From: Solimonas sp040066175
GTDB lineage: Bacteria > Pseudomonadota > Gammaproteobacteria > Nevskiales > Nevskiaceae
DNA length: 64,000 nt
Reading direction: 5' to 3'
Assembly: GCF_040066175.1 (NCBI RefSeq)
Contig: NZ_JBEAAM010000003.1
Span: 3,669-67,668, forward strand
Shown here one piece after another: positions 8,664-17,736 of this stretch (the first letter of the stretch is position 1; each line of letters starts with the position of its first letter). The translations under genes and the position numbers were made by a program. The notes under the pieces were generated by a model, which was not told the origin of the DNA, did no database searches, and saw only the letters and a list, made by a program, of their open reading frames with translations.

Positions 8664-9286
8664 GGCATCAAACTCCGCGGATCCACCGGCGGCTCCTCGT
8701 TCTGCGCGGCGCCCTTGGGCTTGCCGGCGATCGCCAGGCCCGCGACCTTGTAGAAGCTGTAGCCCGGCACCTTGCCCTGGCCGGAAATCAGCAGGTGCTC
8801 CTTCTCATAGACCATGTTGCGGCGGTCGTACTCGGCCATCTCGAAATCCGGCGTGAGCTGGATCGCGTAGGTCGGGCAGGCTTCCTCGCACATGCCGCAG
8901 TAGATGCAGCGCGAGAAGTTGATGCGGAACCATTCCGGATACCAGCGTCCGTCCTCCTTCTCGCCCTTCTGCAGCGCGATGCAGGCGACCGGACAGGCGA
9001 CCGCGCACAGGTTGCAGGCGACGCAGCGCTCCTCGCCGTCCGGGTCGCGCGTCAGCACGATGCGGCCGCGGTAGCGCGGCGGCAGGTAGGGCTTCTGCTC
9101 CGGATACTCGATCGTCGCCTTGCGCGCGAACAGGTGCCGGAACACGCGCCACAGCGACAGGCATTGCGTGGCGAAACCCTCGACGAGCAGGCGCAGACCG
9201 CCGTGATCGCGCGTTGCGCTGCTGACGTCCTTGCCGACGAAGTCGATCTTCGGTGGCTGCGGCTTGCCGCCCGGGGATGCGCTCAT
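8660..9286 (-). CDS. nuoI: NADH:quinone oxidoreductase subunit I
   Basis: Peripheral-arm ferredoxin-like subunit of complex I, 208 residues, carrying clusters N6a and N6b. Two CxxCxxCxxxCP motifs are visible with cysteines at about 88, 91, 94, 98 and 127, 130, 133, 137. The N-terminal 25 residues form a polar extension (SASPGGKPQPPK) before the amphipathic helix. ATG at 9286 overlaps the nuoH stop. Its stop codon overlaps the start of the inserted four-helix gene. Confidence 0.97.
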   Translation of the reverse strand: MSASPGGKPQPPKIDFVGKDVSSATRDHGGLRLLVEGFATQCLSLWRVFRHLFARKATIEYPEQKPYLPPRYRGRIVLTRDPDGEERCVACNLCAVACPVACIALQKGEKEDGRWYPEWFRINFSRCIYCGMCEEACPTYAIQLTPDFEMAEYDRRNMVYEKEHLLISGQGKVPGYSFYKVAGLAIAGKPKGAAQNEEPPVDPRSLMP

Positions 9287-10263
9287 GCGCCGGCCCTCCA
9301 CAGCACGACGGCGCCGGTCACCGCCACGTTGAGCAGCGCGAGCGGCAGCAGCACCAGCCAGCCGAAGCGCATCAGCTGGTCGTAGCGCGGCCGCGGGATC
9401 GCCGCGCGCAGCAGCACGAAGAACAGGATGAACACGCCAGTCTTGACGACGAACCAGACCAGCGGCATGAACGCCCAGCCCATGATCGTCAGGCCCCAGT
9501 CCGGTCCGAGCCAGCCGCCGAAGTAGAACGTGGTCAGCAGGGCCGAGACGAGGATCACCGCGACGTACTCGCCGACGAAGAACATGCCGAACTTCATACC
9601 CGAGTACTCGGTGTGGAAGCCGGCGGTCAGCTCGTGCTCGGCCTCGGGCAGATCCAGCGGCAGGCGGTGGGTCTCGGCCAGACCCGCGATCATGAACAGC
9701 ACGAAACCCAGCGCCTGCGGGACGATGAACCAGCCATGCTGCTGCGCCAGCACGATGTCCTGCAGGCTGAACGAACCGGCCTGGATCACGACACCGAGCA
9801 GCGCCAGGCCCATGAACACCTCGTAGCTGATCGACTGCGCGCTGGCGCGGATCGCGCCGAGCAGGGCGTACTTGTTGTTCGACGCCCAGCCGCCGAGCAT
9901 CACCGAATACACCGCCAGCGAGGTCATGCCGAGCACGAACAGCACGCCGACGTTCCAGTCGCCAGCGATGGAGATGCCCGGCGCGATCGGCACGACGGCA
10001 AACGCCAGCAGGATCGTCACCATGACGATCGCCGGCGCGATCACGAACACGGGGCGGTCGGCGAAGTCCGGCACCCAGTCGTGCTTGGTGAAGATCTTGA
10101 TCATGTCGGCGACGACCTGGCCCAGGCCGAGGAACCACACGCGGTTCGGCCCCCAGCGGTCCTGCCACAGGCCGAGCATGCGGCGCTCGACCCAGATCAG
10201 CAGCGCCGCGGTGACGACCACGACGAGCAGGATCGCGACGGTGATCAGCGATTGCGGGATCAC
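9283..10263 (-). CDS. nuoH: NADH:quinone oxidoreductase subunit H
   Basis: Membrane subunit at the quinone-binding junction of complex I, 326 residues. The conserved acidic loop AETHRLPLDLPEAEHELTAG and the N-terminal ERRMLGLWQDRWGPNRV block are present. Translation begins at GTG 10263 (VIPQSLITVAILL); the GTG overlaps the nuoG stop as GTGA. No ATG occurs nearby that would keep the first TM helix. Confidence 0.96.
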   Translation of the reverse strand: MIPQSLITVAILLVVVVTAALLIWVERRMLGLWQDRWGPNRVWFLGLGQVVADMIKIFTKHDWVPDFADRPVFVIAPAIVMVTILLAFAVVPIAPGISIAGDWNVGVLFVLGMTSLAVYSVMLGGWASNNKYALLGAIRASAQSISYEVFMGLALLGVVIQAGSFSLQDIVLAQQHGWFIVPQALGFVLFMIAGLAETHRLPLDLPEAEHELTAGFHTEYSGMKFGMFFVGEYVAVILVSALLTTFYFGGWLGPDWGLTIMGWAFMPLVWFVVKTGVFILFFVLLRAAIPRPRYDQLMRFGWLVLLPLALLNVAVTGAVVLWRAGA

Positions 10264-12971
10264 GGATCCGCTCCCCGCAGCTGCAGCACCGTGCCCGCGG
10301 CGAAGACCGGCACGCCGGGCAGGCCACGCGGCACACCGGCGACGTCCGCGGCCATCGCCGCGCTGACGCGCAGCCGCGCCTGCCAGGTCTGGCCGTCGGC
10401 CTGCACCTGCACGAACGCGCCCGCCGCAAGGCCGACGCGATCCGCTGTCTGCGGGTGCAGCAGGACATAGGGTTCGGGCACCCGGCTGGCGATGGCCGGA
10501 CCGCGCGCGGACAGTTCCTCCGACCCGAACAGCTCGTGCAGCCACACCGTCTCCAGCAGGACTGGCGCGCGGAACGCCGGCCGGTCGTAGCTCTCGACCG
10601 CAGACCCCGGCTCGATCAGGCGCACGCCCGGATCGCCGCCGCGCAGGGGGCCACCGATCTCCTGCTGGAACTTGTTGACCGACTGGTTCGAGTTCCAGCG
10701 CGGGTACCAGAAGATCGGAATCTCGGCGGACGGCACGCCGCTGCGTGCGCCCTCCATCGAGAACGCCAGCGGCGTGTCGGCGTCCTGCGGCGGTCGCGGC
10801 TCGTGGATGTCGCGCCCCGCGTTCATCGCCGTGCGTCCGCTGTAGCGATGCGGCTGGCGCGGGATGCGATTGCCATGGATGCGGAATGCGGCCGAAGGCG
10901 CGGCATCGACGATGCGCGCCAGGCGCGGGTCGGACGCGGCGCAGGCCGCCGTCAGCGCGTCGAAGTTCGCGCCCAGATCCTTGCCGAGCCGCGGCGCGAG
11001 CTGCTGCAGCCAGCGCCAGGACGCGCGGATGTCCGCATCCTGCGCGACGAAGACCTGGAAATAGCGTTGCGCGCGACCCTCGTAATTCACCAGCGTACCG
11101 TCGGCTTCGGCGAAGCTGCCGGCCGGCAGCACGAGATCCGCCGCGGCCGTGGTCGGCGACGCCAGAACGTCGAGCACGGCCAGATGCCGCACCCGGTCCA
11201 GCGCCGCCTTCAGGCGCGGTGCCGGCACCTGGCGGAACAGGTTGTTCTCCAGCACGAGCAGCGTATCGACCTCGCCCGCCTCGATGCGGGCCAGCGCCGC
11301 ATCGAGTCCCGCGCCACCGAGCAGCGCGGTGCCGAGGCTGTTGCACTCGGCCGGGAGCAGCGCGATCGACGGCGCGCGCCCGGCCCTGGCCAGCGCAGCA
11401 CACAGATTCGCCGCCTCCTGCAGCAGCGCCGCAGAACCGGCCGACGTCCCGCCGACGATCAGCGGGCGCTGCGCCTTCTTCAGCGACTCGGCGATGTCAT
11501 GGGCGAGATGGATCGCGTCGTCGTCGAGGTCCGGCGCGCGCGGCTGCGTGTAGTCGAGCAGATGCACGACCTCCTGCGCGAGCCGTGCGAGATCCTGCGG
11601 CGCGCCGCGGAAGACGCGGCGCGCGATGCCGTCGAGGCCGGTGGCGTGTGCGCTGAGGATGAACAGCGGGCTGCGCAGATCCTGCGCGAGCAGCCGCACG
11701 GAATGGTCCTGCCAGCGCGGCACGTTGGCTGCGTCGGCGGCGGCAAACGCCGCCTGCCGCGTCGCCTGACGCAGCGCCAGCGCCAGGCGCGCGCCGGTCG
11801 CGAGCAGGTCCTCGCCGAGCACCAGCACGGCATCGGCCTGCTCGGCATCGTGCAGCGAGGCGATGCGCGCCGGACCGCGCTGCAGGATCTCGATCGCCAG
11901 ATCGTCGAGCGCGGCGTCCATGCTGCCGCGATGGAAACGGTCGGCGCCCACGATCGCACGCAGCGCGTGATTGGCTTCCAGCGACGCGCGCGGCGAGCCG
12001 ATGCCGAGCGTGCGGCCGCCCCGGATCCACTGCGCGAGCTGCTCCAGCGCCGCATCGGCGGTGACAACGGACGCCGGTGCATCGCGGTCGGCGCGCAGCA
12101 GCGGTTGCCGCGGCCGGTCGTCGGCGTTGACGTACTGATAGCCGTAGCGTCCGCGGTCGCAGAGGAAATAGCCGTTGAGTGCACCGTGGTAGCGGTTCTC
12201 GACGCGCTTGAGCCGGCCGTAGCGCTCGCCCGGCATGATGTTGCAGCCGACCGCGCAGTGATGGCAGACGCTGGGCGCCTGCTGCAGGTCCCACTTGCGC
12301 GTGTACGACTCGCCGTAGGTCTTGTCGGTGAACACGCCGGTGGGACAGACCTCGACGAGGTTGCCGGCGAACGGGCTGTCCAGCGTGCCGTCCGCGGCGC
12401 GGCCGAAATAGACGTGGTGGTGCGCACCGAAGACATTGAGGTCCTCGCCGCCGGCATATTCGCGGTAGAAGCGCACGCAGCGGTAGCAGGCGATGCAGCG
12501 ATTCATCTCGTGGCCGACGAAGGCGCCGAGGTCCTGGTTCAGATGCGTGCGCTTGGTGTAGCGGTAGCGGCGATACGCATGGCCGGCCATCAGCGTCATG
12601 TCCTGCAGATGGCACTGGCCGCCCTCCTCGCAGACCGGACAGTCGTGCGGGTGGTTGGTCATCAGGAACTCGATGACACCTTCGCGCATCTCGACCGCGT
12701 CGGCGTGCGCCAGCGACACGCGCGTCTTGTCGGTGCAGGGCGTCATGCAGGCCATGACGACGCGGCCCTGCGCGTCGTTCTCGTCGCGGAACTGCGTGAC
12801 CGCGCACTGCCGGCACGCACCGACGCTGCCCAGCGCCGGGTGCCAGCAGAAGTACGGCAGGTCGTAGCCCAGTTCCAGCGCCACTTCCAGCAGGTTGCGC
12901 GACGGATCGACGACATGCGCCTTGCCGTCGATGTGGATCGTCGCCGACGGCGGCTTGCGCGACGCGGTCAC
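10260..12971 (-). CDS. nuoG: NADH:quinone oxidoreductase subunit G
   Basis: Large iron-sulfur subunit of complex I, 903 residues from a GTG at 12971 that overlaps the nuoF stop. The cluster ligands can all be placed: [2Fe-2S] C42/C53/C56/C75; [4Fe-4S] H107/C111/C114/C120; [4Fe-4S] C159/C162/C165/C209; and a fourth set C236/C239/C243/C271. The last matches the N7 ligands of E. coli in spacing. The C-terminal two thirds is the degenerate molybdopterin-oxidoreductase-like domain. N7 is absent from many bacterial enzymes, so this is an E. coli/Pseudomonas-type complex I. Confidence 0.96.
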   Translation of the reverse strand: MTASRKPPSATIHIDGKAHVVDPSRNLLEVALELGYDLPYFCWHPALGSVGACRQCAVTQFRDENDAQGRVVMACMTPCTDKTRVSLAHADAVEMREGVIEFLMTNHPHDCPVCEEGGQCHLQDMTLMAGHAYRRYRYTKRTHLNQDLGAFVGHEMNRCIACYRCVRFYREYAGGEDLNVFGAHHHVYFGRAADGTLDSPFAGNLVEVCPTGVFTDKTYGESYTRKWDLQQAPSVCHHCAVGCNIMPGERYGRLKRVENRYHGALNGYFLCDRGRYGYQYVNADDRPRQPLLRADRDAPASVVTADAALEQLAQWIRGGRTLGIGSPRASLEANHALRAIVGADRFHRGSMDAALDDLAIEILQRGPARIASLHDAEQADAVLVLGEDLLATGARLALALRQATRQAAFAAADAANVPRWQDHSVRLLAQDLRSPLFILSAHATGLDGIARRVFRGAPQDLARLAQEVVHLLDYTQPRAPDLDDDAIHLAHDIAESLKKAQRPLIVGGTSAGSAALLQEAANLCAALARAGRAPSIALLPAECNSLGTALLGGAGLDAALARIEAGEVDTLLVLENNLFRQVPAPRLKAALDRVRHLAVLDVLASPTTAAADLVLPAGSFAEADGTLVNYEGRAQRYFQVFVAQDADIRASWRWLQQLAPRLGKDLGANFDALTAACAASDPRLARIVDAAPSAAFRIHGNRIPRQPHRYSGRTAMNAGRDIHEPRPPQDADTPLAFSMEGARSGVPSAEIPIFWYPRWNSNQSVNKFQQEIGGPLRGGDPGVRLIEPGSAVESYDRPAFRAPVLLETVWLHELFGSEELSARGPAIASRVPEPYVLLHPQTADRVGLAAGAFVQVQADGQTWQARLRVSAAMAADVAGVPRGLPGVPVFAAGTVLQLRGADP

Positions 12972-14260
12972 GACGCCTGCTCCGGCCGCGCCCGGATGCC
13001 GCGCTCGAAGTCGGCGCGGAAGTGCTTGAGCGCGGACTGCAGCGGCTCCATCGCTCCCGGTGCGTGCGCGCAGAAGGTGCGGCCGGGACCGAGCAGGCGC
13101 GTCATCTGCCGCAGGATGTCCAGATCGCCGGCCTGTCCCTGCCCGCGTTCGAGTCCGGCGAGTATCTTCTCGGCCCACGGCAGGCCGTCGCGGCAGGGCG
13201 TGCACCAGCCGCAGGACTCGCGCGCGAAGAACATCTGCAGGTTGCGCAGCATGCCGACGACGTCGGTCTGGTCATCGAGTACGATCATCTGGCCGGTGCC
13301 CATGCGCGAGCCGGCCCTGGCGACCGAGTCGAAATCCATCGGCAGGTCGAGATGCTCGGCAGTGAGAAAGTCGGTGCTGGCACCGCCCGGCAGGAACCCC
13401 CTGAGCTTGAGCCCTTCGCGCATGCCCCCGGCATGCTCGTCGAGAATCTCGCGCACCGTCGTGCCCATCGGCAGTTCCCAGGTGCCGGGGCGCCGCACCT
13501 TGCCGGAGGCGCCATAGAGCTTGGTGCCGCCGTCCTTGCACTTCGACAGGCCGCGAAACCAGTCCGCACCGTAGTGCACGATGTGCGCGACGTTGCACAG
13601 CGTCTCGATGTTGTTGACCACCGTGGGCTTGCCGAACAGGCCGGCCGTCGCCGGAAACGGCGGCTTGGCGCGCGGCACCGCGCGCTTGCCTTCGAGCGAG
13701 CTGATCAGCGCGGTCTCCTCGCCGCAGATGTAGCGGCCGGCGCTGGTGTGCAGATAGAGGTCGAAGGAGAACTCGGAGCCGAGGATGTTGCGCCCGAGCA
13801 GATGGCGCGCGTAACACTCCTTGATCGCCGCCTGCAGGCGCTCGGCCGCCAGCACGTACTCGGCGCGCAGGAACACGTAGCCGATGCTCGCGCCGATCGC
13901 GTAGCCGCCGATGGTGATGCCCTCGATGAACTGCAGCGGATCGTTTTCCAGCAGCAGCCGGTCCTTGAAGGTGCCCGGCTCCATCTCGTCGCCGTTGGCG
14001 ACGATGTACTTCTGCTTGGGCGCGTCCGGCCCCATCGGCACCAGTCCCCACTTGACGCCGGTCGGGAAGCCGGCGCCGCCGCGGCCACGCAGTCCGGCGG
14101 TCTTGACCTGGCCGGTGACGTCCTGCGGCGCCATCTTCAGCGCCGCGCGCAGGCCCTGGTAGCCGCCGTGGCGCTCGTAATCCGCCAGGCCGTAGGGCGG
14201 ATGCCCCGGCCGGATGCGGTCGGTCAGCGGCTTGTCGGGGGGCGCGGTGCGGGCGGTCAT
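12968..14260 (-). CDS. nuoF: NADH:quinone oxidoreductase subunit F (NADH/FMN-binding)
   Basis: NADH-oxidising flavoprotein subunit of complex I, 430 residues. Seen in order are the FMN/NADH glycine-rich motif GLRGRGGAGFPTG, the NGDEMEPGTFKDR loop, ICGEETALISSLEGKR, and the N3 cluster motif ESCGWCTPCRDG with a final Cys in RTFCAHAPG. The ATG at 14260 overlaps the nuoE stop codon. Confidence 0.97.
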   Translation of the reverse strand: MTARTAPPDKPLTDRIRPGHPPYGLADYERHGGYQGLRAALKMAPQDVTGQVKTAGLRGRGGAGFPTGVKWGLVPMGPDAPKQKYIVANGDEMEPGTFKDRLLLENDPLQFIEGITIGGYAIGASIGYVFLRAEYVLAAERLQAAIKECYARHLLGRNILGSEFSFDLYLHTSAGRYICGEETALISSLEGKRAVPRAKPPFPATAGLFGKPTVVNNIETLCNVAHIVHYGADWFRGLSKCKDGGTKLYGASGKVRRPGTWELPMGTTVREILDEHAGGMREGLKLRGFLPGGASTDFLTAEHLDLPMDFDSVARAGSRMGTGQMIVLDDQTDVVGMLRNLQMFFARESCGWCTPCRDGLPWAEKILAGLERGQGQAGDLDILRQMTRLLGPGRTFCAHAPGAMEPLQSALKHFRADFERGIRARPEQAS

Positions 14261-14730
14261 CGATAGCGCTCCAGGATCGAGTCGAGCCGTGCGGCGTCCA
14301 CCGATTCGAGATCGCGGTGCGTGTCGGGCCCGATCATCATCGCCGGCGCGCGATCGCAGGTGCCCAGGCAGCAGATCGGCAGCAGCGTGAAACGGCCGTC
14401 GGCGGTGGTCTGGCCATAGCCGATGCCCAGGCGCGCCTTCAGCAGATCGGTCAGGCGCGGCTGGCCGAGCATCCAGCACGACACCGAGTCGCAGACGTGG
14501 ATCACGTGGCGGCCCACCGGCCTGCGGTAGATCAGGTTGTAGAAGCTCGCCACCGCATCCACGGTCGCCGGCGTCGATCCGAGCTTGTCGGCGATGTCGG
14601 CAACGGCCTCGTCGCTGACCCAGCCGCGGTGTTTCTGCACGATCTTCAATGCCTCGATCGTGGCCGCGGCGGGCTGCTCGTAGTGAGACAGCTCGTGCTC
14701 GATCTCGGCGATTTCTTCCTTGCTGAGCAT
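14257..14730 (-). CDS. nuoE: NADH:quinone oxidoreductase subunit E
   Basis: Thioredoxin-fold [2Fe-2S] (N1a) subunit of complex I, 157 residues. Cluster ligands are C80 and C85 (CDSVSC) and C121 and C125 (CLGTC), with the expected CxxxxC and CxxxC spacing. ATG at 14730 is two bases after the nuoCD stop. The N-terminal helical bundle region is present. Confidence 0.97.
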   Translation of the reverse strand: MLSKEEIAEIEHELSHYEQPAAATIEALKIVQKHRGWVSDEAVADIADKLGSTPATVDAVASFYNLIYRRPVGRHVIHVCDSVSCWMLGQPRLTDLLKARLGIGYGQTTADGRFTLLPICCLGTCDRAPAMMIGPDTHRDLESVDAARLDSILERYR

Positions 14731-14732
14731 GG

Positions 14733-16499
14733 CTAGCGGTCCACGTCCGCCATCACGAAGTCGATCGACGCGATGATCGCGATCAGGTCCGGCACCATCA
14801 GGCCGCGCGAGATGTACGGGATCATCTGCAGGTGCGCGAAGCTCGGCGTGCGGATGCGCGTGCGATAACTCATCGTGCCGCCGTCGCTGGTCAGGTAATA
14901 GCTGTTGAGTCCCTTGGTCGCCTCGACCGTCATCGTGCACTCGCCGGCCGGGATCACCGGGCCCCAGGACACGTTGAGAAAATGGTGGATCAAGGTCTCG
15001 ATGTCCTGCATCGTGCGGTCCTTGATCGGTGGCGTCGTCAGCGGGTGGCGCGCCTTGTAGTCGCCGGCCGGCATGTGGTTCAGGCACTGCTCGATGATGC
15101 GCAGCGACTGGCGGATCTCCTCGACGCGCACCAGGCAGCGGTCATAGACGTCGCCGTTCCTGCCGATGGGAATGTCGAACTCGAAGTTCTCGTAACCCGA
15201 ATACGGCCGCGCCTTGCGGTAGTCCCAGGCGCAGCCGGTCGCGCGCAGGCCGGGGCCGGTCACGCCCCATTCGATCGCCTCCGCGGTGTCGTAGGCGCCG
15301 ATGCCGATGCTGCGGCGCTTGAGGATGGTGTTCCTCAGCGCCATCTGCTCGTAGTCCTTCAGCCGTTTCGGCATCCAGTCGAGGAACTCGCGCACCAGCT
15401 TGTCCCAGCCCTGCGGAAGGTCGGCGGCGACGCCGCCGATGCGGAACCAGGCCGGGTGCATGCGGAAGCCGGTGATCGCCTCGATGACGTCATAGGCCTT
15501 CTGCCGATCGACGAACATGTAGAACACCGGCGACATGCTGCCGACGTCCTGCGCATAGGTGCCGTAGTAGAGCAGGTGCGAGGTGATGCGGAAGAACTCG
15601 CACAGCATCACGCGAATCGTCTGCGCGCGCTCCGGCACCTGGATGCCGGCCATGCGCTCGACCGCCATCAGGTACGGCAGGTTGTTCATCACGCCGCCGA
15701 GATAGTCGATGCGGTCGGTGTACGGGATGTAGCTGTGCCAGGACTGGCGCTCGCCCATCTTCTCGGCGCCGCGGTGGTGGTAGCCGATGTCCGGCACCGC
15801 CTGCACGATCTCCTCGCCGTCGAGCTGCAGCATGACGCGGAACACGCCGTGCACGCTCGGATGATTGGGACCGAGATTGAGGACCATGTAGTCGTGGTCC
15901 TCGTCGGCGACCTTCATCCCCCACTCCTCGGGCTTGATCCGCAGCGCCTCCTGCTCGCGATCGACGCGCGCCTGGTCCATCACCAGCGCCTCGGCCTCGG
16001 TCGCACGCGCGTAATGGTCCTTGCGCAGCGGGTGCCCGACCCAGGTGCGCGGCATCATGATGCGCTGCAGGTTCGGATGGCCGTCGAAGCGGATGCCGAA
16101 CAGGTCCCAGACCTCGCGCTCGTACCAGTTGGCGTTGAGCCACAGCGAACTGATCGACGGCAGACTCGGCGACTCGCCATTCAGCGCGACCTTGATGCGC
16201 ACGTCGCTGTTGCGCTCGAACGAGGTCAGGTGATAGACGACCGTGAAATCGGACTGCGGCAGTCCGGTGCGCTGCTGGCGCAGCCGCTCATCGACCGCGG
16301 TCAGGTCGTAGAGCATCTTGTAGGCGGGCCGCAGCTCGTGCTTGAGCAGCTTCATCACCGCGTGCAGCCGCCGCGCCGGAATCCACATCGTCGGGATGCC
16401 ATCGGCCGTGGCCTGCTCGACGAAACCCTCGCCCGGAAAGCGCGCGAACAGCTCGCCGATGACGCCGCTGGGCCGCAGTTCCTGAGCGAGTGCGGTCAT
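14733..16499 (-). CDS. nuoCD: NADH:quinone oxidoreductase, fused subunits C and D
   Basis: A 588-residue fusion of the 30-kDa (NuoC) and 49-kDa (NuoD) quinone-site subunits. The NuoC part ends near WEREVWDLFGIRFDGHPNLQRIMMPRTW-type sequence and PLRKDHYA (about residue 165). A short charged linker (about 165-192) leads into the NuoD part beginning DYMVLNLGPNHPSVHGVFR, with GYHHRGAEKMGE and the quinone-site Tyr region further on. The fusion is typical of enterics and pseudomonads; several other gammaproteobacteria keep the genes separate. Confidence 0.97.
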   Translation of the reverse strand: MTALAQELRPSGVIGELFARFPGEGFVEQATADGIPTMWIPARRLHAVMKLLKHELRPAYKMLYDLTAVDERLRQQRTGLPQSDFTVVYHLTSFERNSDVRIKVALNGESPSLPSISSLWLNANWYEREVWDLFGIRFDGHPNLQRIMMPRTWVGHPLRKDHYARATEAEALVMDQARVDREQEALRIKPEEWGMKVADEDHDYMVLNLGPNHPSVHGVFRVMLQLDGEEIVQAVPDIGYHHRGAEKMGERQSWHSYIPYTDRIDYLGGVMNNLPYLMAVERMAGIQVPERAQTIRVMLCEFFRITSHLLYYGTYAQDVGSMSPVFYMFVDRQKAYDVIEAITGFRMHPAWFRIGGVAADLPQGWDKLVREFLDWMPKRLKDYEQMALRNTILKRRSIGIGAYDTAEAIEWGVTGPGLRATGCAWDYRKARPYSGYENFEFDIPIGRNGDVYDRCLVRVEEIRQSLRIIEQCLNHMPAGDYKARHPLTTPPIKDRTMQDIETLIHHFLNVSWGPVIPAGECTMTVEATKGLNSYYLTSDGGTMSYRTRIRTPSFAHLQMIPYISRGLMVPDLIAIIASIDFVMADVDR

Positions 16500-16503
16500 G
16501 AAA

Positions 16504-17142
<639 letters not shown>

Positions 17143-17149
17143 GGGCTCG

Positions 17150-17536
17150 TCAGTACCGCCGCTCCGAGGGCTTCTGCCTGGCCGGCGCCCAGTCGAGCGC
17201 GCCGGTCCGCCACAGATAGACCAGCGCGGCGAGCAGGATCACGAGGAACACCAGGACCTCGACGTAGCCGGCCCAGCCCGACTCACGCACCGCGACACCC
17301 CAGGCGAGTACGTACACCGCCTCGAGATCGAAGATCACGAAGAACATCGCCACCAGGTAGAACTTTGCGGACATGCGGTAGCGCGCGCCGCCGGTGGAGA
17401 CGATGCCCGACTCATAGGGCTCGGCGCCGGCGCGTGTCAGCTGCGTGCGCTGGCCCAGCAGGGCCGACAGGCCGAGCATGACCGCACAGAGTCCGAGGAC
17501 CAGAACCGCGTACAGCGCCAGCCCGCCGAATGCCAT
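17150..17536 (-). CDS. nuoA: NADH:quinone oxidoreductase subunit A
   Basis: Three-TM membrane subunit of complex I, 128 residues, first gene of the nuo operon. The signature PYESGIVSTGGARYRMSAKFYLVAMFFVIFD holds the conserved loop and the membrane Asp/Glu (FDLEAVYVLAW). About 200 bp separate it from the divergent nhaD start; the nuo promoter should lie there, but I could not pick out a convincing -35/-10 pair on the minus strand. Confidence 0.96.
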   Translation of the reverse strand: MAFGGLALYAVLVLGLCAVMLGLSALLGQRTQLTRAGAEPYESGIVSTGGARYRMSAKFYLVAMFFVIFDLEAVYVLAWGVAVRESGWAGYVEVLVFLVILLAALVYLWRTGALDWAPARQKPSERRY

Positions 17537-17677
17537 GAATCGCCCCTCGCTGATGAGACATCAGTCAATAGAACGGATCGGATCGCACGCTCTCGCCCGC
17601 TTATCAAAACCTTGCCCGGCCCCGCGCGTCAAATGGCGCCGGTGCGGCGCGCATCGTGATTTTCGCCGGCGGCGCCT

Positions 17678-17706
17678 TTGCTGCACTGCGACACCGGGGC
17701 TATGAT
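17678..17706 (+). promoter_or_regulatory. candidate sigma-70 promoter for nhaD
   Basis: TTGCTG at 17678-17683 and TATGAT at 17701-17706 are separated by 17 bp, and the ATG of nhaD is 31 bases after the -10. The -10 matches the consensus at five of six positions; the -35 is weaker. Confidence 0.4.
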
Positions 17707-17736
17707 CGCGCGCTCCCGCACTTCGGATCCCGCACG

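Noticed and set aside
10455..13517. Plus-strand open frame of about 1000 codons opposite nuoG and nuoF
   Set aside because: Antisense shadow of nuoG/nuoF with low-complexity composition and no ribosome-binding site.
17537..17736. A specific nuoA promoter on the minus strand
   Set aside because: TTGAC sequences occur but no -10 lies at acceptable spacing, so I did not call one.
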